DNA of 64,000 nucleotides from Eutypa lata (taxonomy: Eukaryota > Ascomycota > Sordariomycetes > Xylariales > Diatrypaceae), in NCBI GenBank assembly GCA_022661535.1, contig JAKULF010000013.1:124001-188000 (forward strand), read 5' to 3'. A program made the translations under genes and the position numbers. Shown here one piece after another: positions 1 to 11,375 of the stretch; position 1 is the stretch's first letter, and every line of letters begins with the position of its first letter. The notes under the pieces are model-generated. The model ran no database searches and was not told the origin of the DNA. It saw nothing but the letters and a program-made list of their open reading frames with translations.

Positions 1-563
1 TCGGAGCCGGCGCTGTGCAGAGCAATGGTCTCGTGTCGGAGCACGTAGTTGCCGGGGGCGATGCTCGACGGGATCTGCACGAGCCAGGTGTTGTTGTTGG
101 CGATCAGGACATCCGAGGCCCAGGTCGACGAGGCGGCATCGTAGCCGGCGCCGTCGATCTTGAAGAACTCGAGGGCGGTCTTGTCGCTGTCCTCGCAGTT
201 GCCGCTGCAGGCGGCGAGGTAGTCGATCATGGGGCCCTTGTGGCTCTCGGGCCAGGTGTCCCACTGAATGCTGATGCTGTCGCCGGCGGCGACCTCCACG
301 TGCGCGCCACCGGGGGTGGCTGACTTGTGGCAGACGATATCTGCGGCCCCGTAGGACGACGGCGAGACGAAGCCGTTGTCGGTATCGTCGGCGGTCCACC
401 CGATAACATCGGGAGGGTCGGTCATGTAGGGCATGGTGGTCGGGTCGTAGCCCTGGTACGACACGCCGTTGACGACGATGTTGCTCACGTGGCCGTGGGC
501 AGCAACGGTGGCGGCCGAGGCTAGGGCCGCGATCAGGGAAGAAGTCTTCATGTTGTTCGACAT
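1..563 (-). CDS. AA9 (formerly GH61) lytic polysaccharide monooxygenase, 5' part; 3' end lies outside the window
   Basis: Secreted copper enzyme family that oxidatively cleaves cellulose or other beta-glucans. Reading the minus strand from 563, the protein starts [20 protein letters not shown] and then [20 protein letters not shown], a signal peptide followed by a mature N-terminal His (the HGHV motif), which in AA9 is the copper-binding His brace residue. A second family His is visible in [14 protein letters not shown], followed by paired Cys in CSGNCED. An alternative ATG at 551 gives a more ordinary signal peptide start ([10 protein letters not shown]) and may be the true start. The frame stays open to position 1 (about 187 residues), so the C-terminal part is missing. 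No intron is needed in the visible part. A second AA9 lies at 53009-53930 and has a quite different sequence. Confidence in the family is high; the substrate cannot be told. Confidence 0.93.
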   Translation of the reverse strand, partial: MSNNMKTSSLIAALASAATVAAHGHVSNIVVNGVSYQGYDPTTMPYMTDPPDVIGWTADDTDNGFVSPSSYGAADIVCHKSATPGGAHVEVAAGDSISIQWDTWPESHKGPMIDYLAACSGNCEDSDKTALEFFKIDGAGYDAASSTWASDVLIANNNTWLVQIPSSIAPGNYVLRHETIALHSAGS

Positions 564-2513
564 TTTTGGTGATTCGTTTGTTGGTTGGTTTGTCTTGCAC
601 GATGTGAAATAGTTGTTGGGAAAAAATGAATGTTAAAAGTATCAAATCAGATAATGTAAGTTCCCACCTGGAGAGAAAGAATGGCAGGCTCGACAGAGCG
701 GTGATAAAAAAGTATAGAGAATGAAACTGAGAGACGGAACTTTGTGTGCAAAAAGTGCTGAAGAGCTGAAACGAAAACCAAGAACGAGGAGGGAGGCTCT
801 CGCGTTTAAGTAGCCTCTAGCGGTAGGCGTGATGACGGGTCGCTATCGACTGCCTGCGGTCATCTCGGATATAGGTGCCGCGACTGACTGATTAGAGTCC
901 CCCCGTCAACTCCACAAGCGCATAGAAATTTCATTCATTCGGCTTGTATACCCTGCCAGGAGTCGAAAGTGTATACGAATAGCGGGATGTGGGCTTAGTG
1001 GCGGAAATATTAGCCGCGTCCTGCTATAGACTTCGCTAGGGGTTATTAGAAACGAGGACCAGCTGGCTGGAATGGAGACAGGGCATTGTTGTCAGGGGTC
1101 ATTGCTTCGTTGCAACGCTTTATCTCCCAGTCAGGCATTCTTACAAAGATGTCTGCTTAAGCGAGGTCTCTATATACCGGCCAACTATAGATAGCAGTAA
1201 CTGTGTGAGAGTATATGTAGTTTCGGCAACTCTCACCACCACATGTTTACAATTCTATATTGGAGATGTGATGTTGCAGAGCTAAAATAGGATCGTCAAC
1301 AGCCTCAACAGCCGCAATAGCTTCGCCAAGAGAACGGACTAGCCGCGTAACATGCTAGAGATGTTAGTGGGGGCCAGCTATAGAAAGAAGAAAAGAAAAC
1401 ATCAAAGTGATACAATCTTTGGTTCCTTAAGGGGTATATTAACTGATTACGGCGTAATAAGATGAAGGAGTCTTAAGGCAGGCTAGGTTGATACAAGTAG
1501 CTTACCCGAAGTGGCATATTCTCCTTTGCTCTAAGTGGGGATATGGTAAGGCATGAAACATTTCAGCTATTCGGACTTGGCAATTATCGGTTAGTTATCC
1601 GGGACCTGCCGTTTATCGACGGCGCTAATTGATATATTCAGCGGTTACGAAGAATATGAAACGAAACGGTGTCGTTGGATGCGGTCTGCTGGTGATACCT
1701 AAGACTTTATCAATTTGTGTCAGGTTAAGCAGTAAATAAATGTAGCCAATAGCATAGCTGAAAAACCCCCCTTGTAAGCCATGCACTAACTATGTAAGTC
1801 AGATGACAGCTCCACAGCTTCGAGATGGAGAACACAATACCAACAACTCCACTTCAGGGGTGATGGAGGAAATCATATGAAGCATCTTATGTTCATCTCC
1901 CGCATCCAGGTTTTTGTGTAACTAGTGCATACGCGATAAAGCTCAATTACTACATAATCAAAATTTAGACAAGCGAAGCTTCTATACGGTATGATGCGTT
2001 TCTGATCAAGACTCTATTAGGATCATCATGTCTAATATCGGTTGATAATAAATAGAATTATCGCACCGCATCGACTATCAACGGTCGAGCTGACAGTCTC
2101 AGCTACCCCGCATACCATCTTGATTATTTGGGCTCTTCACGATAACCACACTGATGCTCGAACCTAACTTGGAATCAAATAGGTTGTGAAGACCAGTCTC
2201 CAAGAACGCGGTGGTAAGGGTATTTTGAATACTTCGTATCCATCAATCAAAATAAGCGTGGATGTTTCTCATGTCCATTCACGCGGTGGTTGTGGTATAT
2301 TAGTGTTTACTGTCTTTAAATGTGGAAGAGGTGGTACTAGAGGCTAGGTGCTGGTGTTACTCATAGGCTACATGCGCTTTGACTGTTTTCTCAGTCAAGC
2401 ATAGTAGGTATCGATGCAAGATGCTACATCATTACTGACTATATAAGTGATATAGTCTCGTGGTAGCGGCGTCATATGAACCATATATCACAAGTCAGGA
2501 TACTACTACAACC
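564..2513. other. AT-rich intergenic region between AA9 and P450
   Basis: About 1.95 kb with no convincing coding region on either strand. The first 300 bases next to the AA9 start would hold its promoter and 5' leader. The right end holds the P450 promoter. I see no tRNA-like or transposase-like sequence. Confidence 0.6.
2438..2448 (+). promoter_or_regulatory. Probable TATA box of the P450 gene
   Basis: An ACTATATAAGT sequence lies about 70 bases upstream of the chosen P450 start codon at 2514. Position and sequence fit a fungal TATA element. No experimental evidence is available. Confidence 0.45.
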
Positions 2514-4388
2514 ATGGGTCTTCTTAATATAGCGCCGATGGCAAGCTATAGCGTACTATCCATAGCCGCTTTTATCGTCATGACAGTCGTTACTCAGCTT
2601 GGCAGTTTTCTCTACGAAGGGTATAGCTCTCGAAGGCGAATAAGAAAACTCAAGTCGCAAGGAATAGTGCGTCCTCAAGCGCATAAAGCTGAGTTCTCAC
2701 AGCTAACAATACCTATCTCTAGCCTGTCGCGGAGCCGCATTCCTTGATCCATGGTCACCTGAAGCTAATGAGCAGCATTAGTGCGAAATTGCCCCCTAAT
2801 GCTCATCACAGCTATGCCCAGATCTATATGATGCGTCACTGGCAGGAATATTTTCCACATGAAGCCCGGTGCCCGCCGGTTATCTATTTAGACCTTTGGC
2901 CGGTGGCACAGCTTCTAGCTATCGTTAACGACCCTGAACTATGTGCACAAGCGGTCCAACAGAGGTCCTTGCCAAGGTCCTGGCAGTCCAAATTCCTTGT
3001 CTCGCCCCTCACTCAAGGAATCGACCTTGGCTCAGCCGGAACTGATATTGACTTCCATCACCTATTGCGCTCTCAGTATGCGCCAGCATTCAGTCCAAAG
3101 AATCTAATGGCTGGCGTGCCCGCACTAACTGAAGAGGCCAACGTTTTCGCTGATTGTATTCGTGCCCTTGCTGGGGCCAACGGTGATTGGGGTGAGGTGT
3201 TTAGTCTTGAGCAAAAGGCCTCTGCTTTAGTCTTTGAAGTGATGGCCAGGTTTACAGTGTAGGTCTACTCGTGTTCCGGGGAATGTTTGTGGCTAATATT
3301 TTCTTAGTGACCTTCACCTTGGAGAGCAAACCAACGGCTATAGTGCTCTCCGAACCGCGATTCTCAGACAGACAGGGAACTTGGTACCGAAGATGCTTAT
3401 AACCCTTCCTAGAAGGTCAAATCCATTTTACCACTTGGATGTTTGGCGAGTTAATCAGGAAATTAAGGGGATTTTAGAGCCCATGATTCGTTCTAGATTC
3501 TACAGCGGAGATGACTCAGACCACAAGAATGGACGACGGACTTCCTTGGATGTAATCGCCAAGACATGGCGAGCAGAGAACAAGGATCGACATGGGAAAA
3601 GGGAAAAGGAGGCGATGATAAACAGCGCGCTTCAAAATGTCAAAGTGTTTATGTTGGCAGGTGTAGACACGACAACGGCGTCCATATGCTTCACTCTTCA
3701 ACTTCTAGCCCGCAATCCAAGGGTACTCGAAGAACTTCGCGCAGAGCACATTAGGGCATTTGGTTCTGACCTGAAAGCAACTCCTATCATCATTCGACAA
3801 TCTCCAGAGAAGCTGAATGCATTGCCGTTTACGCTTGCGGTTATCAAAGAATCTCTGCGTATCTGCCCCATCGCGCTTACCGTTAGACAAGGCAGCGCAG
3901 GTTTCAACCTATCTAGTCATGGAGCACTATATCCCACGGAAGGCTTCCACGTGCAAACCGGAGTATGGAATATCCATCTCGATCCGGCTTACTGGCCGCG
4001 TGTAGAAGAGTTCCTTCCCGAGCGCTGGCTAGTTGCGAAGGATGATCCCCTCTATCCGATCAAGAATTCATGGCGGCCATTTGAACAGGGACCCATGAAT
4101 TGCGTGGGTCAAGAGCTGGCTCTCCTAGTGACAAAACTTGCTTTGATATTTGTAGTGAGGGAGTTCGATATTGAATGTGCTTGGGAGGATTGGGATAAGG
4201 AGCAGTAAGTCTACACTCCTTGAAACATATGCTCGAGTGAACTTAAGTATTTGAGCTGACTCGAATTCAGGGGCGAGAGACATGCAGAAAAAAGTGTGAT
4301 TGATGATAACCGCTTATACCGGGTTGAGGGCGTGGGTACATTTTTCAAAGATGGCATGCCGGTCCATGCTCGACTGCGACAGACGTAA
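2514..4388 (+). CDS. Cytochrome P450 monooxygenase (four exons, 567 aa)
   Basis: Heme-thiolate monooxygenase, microsomal by its N-terminal membrane anchor (about residues 10-30). Exons by inspection: 2514-2666, 2723-3258, 3308-4204, 4271-4388; they sum to 1704 bases, in frame. The start ATG at 2514 sits in an ACCATGG context; the reading frame upstream has no ATG. The first join restores GIPVAEPHSLIHGHLKLM, typical of ascomycete P450 N-termini. Seen motifs: I-helix AGVDTTT (Asp about 350), K-helix ExxR as ESLR (411-414), PERW, and heme loop FEQGPMNCVG with Cys 495. The usual Arg of FxxGxRxCxG is Met (about 493), which is unusual. The last exon gives a normal C-terminus (TFFKDGMPVHARLRQT). Substrate unknown. 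The flavin monooxygenase at 7821 could be a pathway partner, but this is inference. It could also be losing function because of the heme-loop change. Confidence 0.9.
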
Positions 4389-5009
4389 AATTTCATGACA
4401 AGACAAGGGTCGGAAATCTGAGAGTTACTATATTGGATGATGATGTTACGAGATGATGGCTTTCCGAACTTTCACAAAACCATGACTTTTCTAAGCAATT
4501 CTCTCTTATCATTTTTAGCCACGTCACGATAGCTATGTCTCACTACATGACAGCACCTACTGATCTAGCATTAAGACTCTTAGTTGTCCTAATGTTTGTG
4601 TTCCTCTAAACCCGCGTCCACAATGTGTCACATTCGTAGGTTGTTTGTTTGCCTTAGAAAATGGTTAGCAATCATGTCCATTTGTATCCGCCATTGACAA
4701 TATTATATGATCAAGAAAATGACCCCTCATTTTCCAACAGGATACCTAGCATCTGACTGGTTTCTCACTTGCTTTACATCTATCTAATAAATTGTACAAT
4801 TCCGTTCTACAAATTATGAACTGACCATATTATGTACGACGAACCAAGGAATGTTTGTCGCTCATACATTTAGTTGAAACCAGCTAGACATGGACTCGAC
4901 TTGTTTCTAATTGAGAAGAACCTCAAAACATCCTGCCATTGTGAGCAAATATCCTCCAAAAGCTAAGCTTCTCAGAGACATTGAAACTACCTCACGGTTC
5001 TTAGCCAAG
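4389..5009. other. Intergenic region upstream of the vWA gene
   Basis: AT-rich spacer. The vWA reading frame is open from about 4911 but has no ATG before 5010. An ATG at 4890 is followed by a stop after six codons in its own frame; a short 5' exon spliced from there is possible but not demonstrable. Nothing else recognised. Confidence 0.4.
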
Positions 5010-5980
5010 ATGCTTCCGTATCCCGAAGAATCTACAATCCCTTCCAGCGCCCCGATCAAACCGACGTCGATAGCTCAAGCACTTAAGTATGACCAAAACT
5101 CCACGCGAGATGGCCTCACGAAGGCCGAGGATGCCCTTATATACCTAAAATACTTTGACACTGCGTTCCTCATCGACGACTCAGACTCTATGGTGAGATA
5201 CTGGGGCGAAGTTGCCACGTTGCTGGAAGATATCGCAGGCATTTGTATCGAGCACGACCCCAACGGCATCGAGATTTTCTTCATTAACCACCGCCCCCAC
5301 AGTAGCTTCCTTACCGGCAATCTTGGGTACAAGAACATCGGTGTCATGAATGGGAACCTGGCGTTCCACGATAGCGTTGCCGGTATCTTCGACCACGTGA
5401 GACCCCGGGGCAAGTGCCGCTTAAATCAGTAAGCAATTCTTACATTATTTTCGTCTTCTTGTGGCTGGCTTCCGTGTTCGAAGTTACTCTAAAGGGCACT
5501 ACCGGAAGGATCCCCCCACAACTAACTCCCTTACCTCGCTAAAATATCTTCAAAGCGATTACTCATTCCAGTTATTTCAGGGCCTTAGATAAGATTCTCT
5601 TTTCCTATTTGAACGAACTAGAGGCTATATATGCTTCGTCTCATCGGAAGAAGTGGATCAGACCCCTGAATCTCATCGTCATCACGGCGGGCCACGCGTG
5701 CGACAACCCCTACGATGCATTGGCGTATTATGCAAAGAAGCTGGACAAACTTGGCGCTCCGCCATCCCAGGTAGGCGTGCAGCTATTCCAGGTGGGCGTT
5801 GACGGAGTGGTCAGAGAAAAGATGGAGTTTGCCGCCGATGGACTGCACAAGCAGGCGGGTGCCAGAAACATGGTGGATACAACGGCCTGGAGTGGCACCC
5901 CTGGGAACCTTTCAGCTGAAGCCATCTTGAAGATTGTTCTTGGCTCTGTGCAGAAATCGATAGACAAAACGGAGGATTGA
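5010..5980 (+). CDS. von Willebrand factor A-domain protein with degenerate metal site (two exons, 272 aa)
   Basis: Fungal cytosolic-type vWA protein of unknown role. Exons 5010-5428 and 5581-5980 join in frame (819 bases) to read CRLNQALDKILFSYL. The fold is recognisable: DTAFLIDDSDSM (first MIDAS element DxSxS at about 56-60), then IEIFFINHRP, LNLIVITAGH, KKLDKLGAPPSQVGVQLFQV and a C-terminal VDTTAW..ILKIVLGSV segment. Compared with family members as I know them, the segment that normally reads like RPRGGTPTGTRLN is here RPRGKCRLNQ, so the MIDAS Thr region is missing. The third MIDAS Asp (usually ITDG) is Ala (ITAG). Metal-dependent adhesion is therefore doubtful. The frame is open upstream of 5010, so the N-terminus may be longer or may use an unseen first exon. 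It could be a decaying paralogue. Confidence 0.72.
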
Positions 5981-7820
5981 AAGATTAGAACGGCAAATCT
6001 CTCAAGTCGCGTCATACTTATCCCACCTAGGCTTAAGTTTCACACTATGTCGTCTATTTCACACAGAATGTAGTAGAGACAGTTTACCAATGTTGAGCTC
6101 CTAGCCTGTATAGCTACATTATTCTAGGATCTTAGTAAAAGATCGGATGTCCAAGCGTTATGAGTTTTGAACGCTTATTGTAGCTTATCTTCCTACAATT
6201 GTGTATTTAAAAGTCACGTCTCTATTTCGTCGTTAATATTGAGTGATGCTAGCCACTGATTACTTTTTCAGACATCTGCCACCAGTCGTCGCCATCTGAT
6301 ATCACTTCGCTATAACACCCACTCCTTAGCTGCCACCACTTACTTGCTACCATTATATAGCTCTAAAGGTTTGCCTTAGTATGTAGTTACATGTATAACT
6401 TAACAAGGTAATATAATAATAGTTTTCGGCTATAAACCTTATAAATATAACGGGGGTAATGGTAGCTATATCGTGATGACAGCTAGGTGGTGGCAGCTAG
6501 ATGGTGGCAGCTAAGGAATAGGTGCTAGATTCTATAGCGAAGTGGACTAAATTAAGGGGCACACACTCTATAGCTGGCAGGTGGCGGCTCATGGTGACAC
6601 ATGTCCCAAAAGCAATCAGTGTATAAGCCAAAAAAGTAATCAGCGGTTAGCATTATTCTTATACCCTTTACTTTCTCATGACAGTCGATTACTCTCCGTG
6701 TAATCTAGAGTCAGTCGCAATTCTTACAACTACAGGTTTCCAACCGGGAGCATATTCCGGTTTGGAAGCCGGTCGCACCGACCAACAATGCCAGAGCGTT
6801 ATCTAGAAGAGGTGTCACCAGCTTGGCGGATCCTTGGGTGATACACCAATACTATTTTGGTAGATAATCTGAGAGAAAATTATCATGTCTACAGCCCGCT
6901 GTGGTGTTGCAGTGACCCCGAGTCTTGTGAGATCAAACTAGGGGTGGGAATCCACATGTGATCCTTGGCATTCCGCCGCTTAGGGGGTGTGAAGTTCCTC
7001 AACAAACAGCCGGTTTGCAGCGACTCTGTACATTCGTTGAAGGGGAATTACGCCCCCCACATGGAAATGGGTAGTGGACATATACAATGTATGCTATCTA
7101 TAGAAGCTAATATCTGAAAGGAAAGAGCAGTTTCGATTTAAGCCAAGGGATATTTCAGACATTGAGTGGCTGCCATGAACTTAATACTCCTATTTACTTT
7201 ATGACTAACTGCGACGTCAGCGATGATTCGGAGACATGGGTGAAACATACGACCGAGGTTGTACGGTCGCAGTGCCGCACAATGAGGGCAGTTCAGACCG
7301 TATATGAGTAGAGACATGGTTTGTGAGTTGATGGGTAGGATTAATAGGTCTAATATGATTGGTAAGTATGTAGTATAGAGCGTGGAAATTCTGGATTTAT
7401 AACTAATATACTACGTGATTTAGAGCGAGAAGCTTAAATCAGTCTAGGAAAGATATTGCGAGGTCACCTCCGAGCGGTGTAACATTTCTTTTTTTTACAT
7501 AGGTTCCTATCATGTTGTGCTTTGCGGGGTAATGGCGAGGCACCCTGCCATCCTCTCTCAATATTCCAAGTTCTACCCACCGATTCTTGCCTGAGTCGTC
7601 TGCCGCTGTAGCTTAGGTAGTATTGGCCCGCAGTGGCGTTTCTGTATACGACGCACACAGTTGTCCGGTGACTAGGATAGCCAGTCCAGCTGCTATGGTA
7701 TATGCGTAGAGTTCGCTTTATAATCGATCAATGCTCTCCACTACACCTCTTGAGTACTTATCTATCAAAATTCTCTCGTCTACTGGAGCATCATCGCATT
7801 AGGTTCTTGTTTTTATAATC
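5981..7820. other. AT-rich intergenic region with an inverted-repeat element
   Basis: About 1.8 kb without a supportable gene. It contains the inverted-repeat element listed separately (6241-6658). A TTTATAATCG sequence near 7717 lies about 100 bases before the flavin monooxygenase start and could be its TATA element. Confidence 0.55.
6241..6658. mobile_element. Small non-coding inverted-repeat element (MITE-like, about 418 bp)
   Basis: The left end at 6246-6268 (atgctagccactgattactt...) and the right end at 6631-6653 are inverted copies that differ at 2 of 23 positions, both C/T-type transitions. The match continues outward for about five more bases on each side, again with only transitions. 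A further inner inverted pair exists: cacttcgctata plus ccttagctgccacca near 6304-6340, and its reverse complement near 6508-6548. There is no coding capacity. No convincing target-site duplication was found, so the exact borders are uncertain. It resembles a miniature inverted-repeat DNA transposon derivative; the parent family is unknown. Confidence 0.6.
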
Positions 7821-9938
7821 ATGGTATCAAAACTCGTGGACGATGCTGCCCAAGCGAATGGCGCATCCGCTTCTGTGCAATCAAAGTCTTTCACGACACG
7901 CAACAAGCCAATCCACTCAAACCGCCACCTACGAGTCATATGTATTGGTGCTGGAATCTCAGGCCTCTACATGGCTTACAAGCTAAAGCACTACTTTACC
8001 GATTTCAGCCTCGATATCTACGAGAAGAATCCTGATATTGGGGGGACCTGGTATGAGAACAGATATCCTGGATGTAAGACTGGTAGCCTCCTAATCCATA
8101 GGTATATGATCATATCTAACACTTTATACTAGGTGCCTGTGACGTTCCAGCGTGAGTATGAAGTGGCCAATTTATATTCAGCATCAACGTATTATATGTG
8201 GCCCGTTTCCTTCTGACTAAGTGAGACAGGCACAACTACACTTATTCTTTCGAGCCTAAATTGGACTGGTCAGCAACATATGTCTCCTCGAGCGAGATCT
8301 TCACTTACTTAGCTGAATTTGCCGGAAAGTACGGCCTCCGGCAATACATCAGCTGCGACCATGAAGTGATTGGTGCCTTCTGGGACGAAAGCGAATGGGT
8401 CGTAACCGTTTGCAATAGGAAGGATCTGACCGTTTTCGAGAAACGCTGTGACTTCCTTATCAACGCATCAGGCGTCCTGAACAAGTGGAAATGGCCGGCG
8501 ATCCCAGGACTTCAATCTTACCGGGGAAAGCTCCTCCACAGTGCCGCATGGGACGATTCTGTTGACCTCGGCGGAAAGAATGTGGGTATCATCGGAAATG
8601 GGTAAGTTTACCACTGCTGATGGCTATTGCTTTTGGTACTACCGTGTAATCTTCCCTTTCAAATGAATTACTAAAACCCAGTTTATAGATCATCAGCTCT
8701 TCAGATTTTACCTCAAGTTCAGAAGTAAGTAAGCCTTGTCCCTGGGTATCGGGAAGCCAGTCACTAACGAATAATATAGGGTTGCTTCCCATGTCACAGC
8801 TTTCATCCGACAGCGAGGGTGGATTAGTCCAATCCTAGGCACGGAGCATCATGTGTATACGGATGAGCAGAAGCGCCAGTTTCGCAATGAGCCAGATACC
8901 CTACTGGAGGTGCGGCGGGCTACTGAGAGCGAACTAAACAGGATCTTTCCTACCTTCCTGAAGGAATCTGTCAGGCAGAAAATGGCCGTTACTGCTGCGA
9001 CAAAGGATATGAAAAGTAGGCTGAACCCAGAACTTGCGGAGAAATTAATCCCCGATTTTCCCTTGGGTTGTCGCCGTCTCACTGTAAGTTAACCAACCAA
9101 CCTTCCGATGTCATGGTGGGCAAATGAGGAAACACAAGAAACAAAGGATAACGAAGAGGTCGCTAACGATTCGGTTACCTAGCCCGGTATGGACTATCTC
9201 GAGACTCTCGGTCTTGATAATGTCTCTGCTATCTTCGGGGACATAACAGAGATCACATCGAAGGGATGCGTGACCAACAACGGCGTCGAAACGGCTGTGG
9301 ATGTCCTCGTGTGTGCCACCGGCTTCGACACTACTTTCAGGCCGCGCTTTCCGGTCGTGGGGAGGCGCAAGGACGTCGATCTCGCAATGGAGTGGGAGAG
9401 CGAGCCCCGCAGCTACCTGGCCGTCGCCGCCCACGGCTATCCGAACTACTTTATGTTTCTGGGCCCGAATAGCGCAATAGCCAACGGGCCCATCATCTTC
9501 GGCATCGAGCTGCAAGGTGAGTACATCTTGCGGTTCCTCAACCGCTGGCAGAAGGAGGACATCCGCGCATTCGACCCCAAGAAGGAGGCGGTCGACGACT
9601 TCATGCAGCATAAGGAAGCTTTCATGCCTTCTACGGTCTGGGCCGACGGTGGATGCCGGTCGTGGTATAAGGACAATCGCTCTGGTAAGGTCACAGCGGT
9701 TTGGCCGGGCAGCTCCCTGCACTACATGGAGGCGCTAAGCGAGGTCAGGTGGGACGACTTTGATGTGACGTATAACGGCAACCGCTTTGCTTACCTCGGC
9801 AACGGTACCTCGCAGATGGAGCTGGACCCAAACGCCGACCTAGCATATTACATTAAGGATAAGGACGACGGGGTTACCCTGTCCCGCAGTGCCATAAGAA
9901 CTTTAACTCGCAAGGAACCAACTCCGCTGACAGCATAG
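7821..9938 (+). CDS. FAD-dependent monooxygenase of the Baeyer-Villiger / FMO group (six exons, 579 aa)
   Basis: Class B flavin monooxygenase, predicted to use FAD and NADPH to insert oxygen next to a ketone or to oxidise a heteroatom. Exons: 7821-8073, 8133-8151, 8230-8601, 8689-8724, 8780-9083, 9183-9938 (1740 bases, in frame). They include a 19-base and a 36-base micro-exon. Joins restore YPGCACDVPAHNYTYSFEP and GNGSSALQILPQVQKVASHV, both typical for the family. FAD motif GAGISG at 43-48; fingerprint YRGKLLHSAAWD at 188-199 (family FxGxxxHxxxW, with Tyr for Phe); second Rossmann motif GIIGNGSSA at about 210-218; then VLVCATGFDT and NYFMFLGPNS. Start ATG at 7821 is the first in frame. The substrate is unknown. 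Neighbouring P450 at 2514 may act in the same pathway, but no backbone synthase is present. Confidence 0.92.
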
Positions 9939-11085
9939 GTGTAGCATATAAGAAGCGCCTAAGGAGATCGTTTTGGGCATCTCGTTTGCGTTGTTAGCTC
10001 TTAGCATTGTTAGCATTGCGAGCCCCTGAAGTGGGAGGATTGGGAGCCGCATGATACATAATTTGAAAGTTATGCTTAGACCCATATTGTAATTATGTTC
10101 TCAAATGAAGATAATTCATCCATACTATGGTTCTTGAGTGACCAAGACTCAGTGAACCGAGGATAACCATACCAACTTCTTTTATGTCGAAAAACCACAT
10201 TGAATAGATTAGGACTTAGATTTCGACCGCAATATTAGAGCTCCTAATTAGTGTGGCAAAATGTCTTTCTAGCCAAACCTGGGATAAAGAGGGTGGCAAG
10301 AGCCCAGATCGTATATGAGCATGCAGTTGTAATTAGCCTTGTGTTAAAGACAGAGGGATGCCTATGCATCTCAACCTCTAAAAGCTAATGACAATCACAG
10401 TACTAAATTTGGCGTATATTACCAACCAACACTAGGGGTTGACAACCTTAGGTTAGGATCGGCTCGAGCACGGCTCGTCCGATCCTTATAATGTAGATAT
10501 AGTTAGTCCCGAACAGCTCTCGAGCTGGCTCTTGTTCTTTCCTTTGCTCCTTAGTTTTGTATAGATATACTTTTTGGCCCATGTACTTGGCTCTTTTGTC
10601 CCTGCGGCCCTTCATCATAATGATTAAAATGCGAGAAGGTTGATTAGGAAAACTTGCAATTAAACTTGTCAACTAAATATACTTTAATTGAAAGATCTTT
10701 AATCCACCAATATTGATCATCTTGACATAGGACCGGACATTTATATTGATGTAAGCATAGCTATTGTGTATCAAGACATAGGTGAGTAGGTAGGGTTCGG
10801 GATTTCCTTCCACGGTTCTTGGAAGTGCAATCGATGGTCTCATAGAGCGGCAATATTTGTAACTATGATCTGGGGGAAATGATGCTTTGGGAGTAGTATT
10901 TCTTCTTCATCCGGAATCGTGCGCTCTTCATTGCTTCCCCTTTGACTCTATCACAACAAACAATCAATATATCTCTTCGGGTTTTTTATGGTTAGGCAAG
11001 GATGTAAGAACCCCACTGGTGCTCGAAAGAGCAGCCAGAACCAGTTGTAAGAACAGCGCTTTCGCTGATTCCCGTGTCGCAGGAT
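9939..11085. other. Intergenic region between the flavin monooxygenase and the small secreted protein
   Basis: AT-rich spacer between the 3' ends of two convergent genes. An imperfect palindrome, ggatcggctcgagc and its partner gacgagccgtgctcg, lies near 10456-10487. No gene supported. Confidence 0.5.
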
Positions 11086-11375
11086 TCATAGATAGTCGCT
11101 TGTTGACTTTCCCAAAGTTAGCTCTAACTCCACATCGCTGGTTGGACAATAGAGTAAGAATGTCTTGGCGAAACTTACAATTCATCAGCATCGGTAGACT
11201 CAAATTTGCAAAAGGGGTAGTTCAGGCCGAACGAGTAGCAGGAGCCGGCGGTAAGGTCGTAATCTGTGATCACGTATTGCATGTCACTGGTGTTGTCCTC
11301 GCAGGTGTTACCGCATGCAAAGGTCCAGCCATGAACGGCAACGGCGGACAGGATGAGAGATGAAATAACCTTCAT
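11086..11375 (-). CDS. Small secreted cysteine-containing protein (two exons, 82 aa), candidate effector-like protein
   Basis: On the minus strand the protein begins MKVISSLILSAVAVHG, a clear short signal peptide, then WTFACGNTCEDNTSDMQYVI and TAGSCYSFGLNYPFCKF. The mature part has four Cys (two per half), compatible with two disulfides. Exon 1 is 11179-11375. Its end has a GTAAGT donor, and splicing to a CAG acceptor at 11138 adds exon 2 (11086-11137), ending DVELELTLGKSTSDYL; total 249 bases, in frame. The 41-base intron is short for fungi. Without splicing the protein would stop after DADEL (66 aa). A TATAAATA box lies about 150 bases upstream. I do not recognise a named family. Size, signal peptide and Cys content match the broad class of fungal small secreted proteins; a role in host or microbe interaction is inference. 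Confidence 0.65.
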
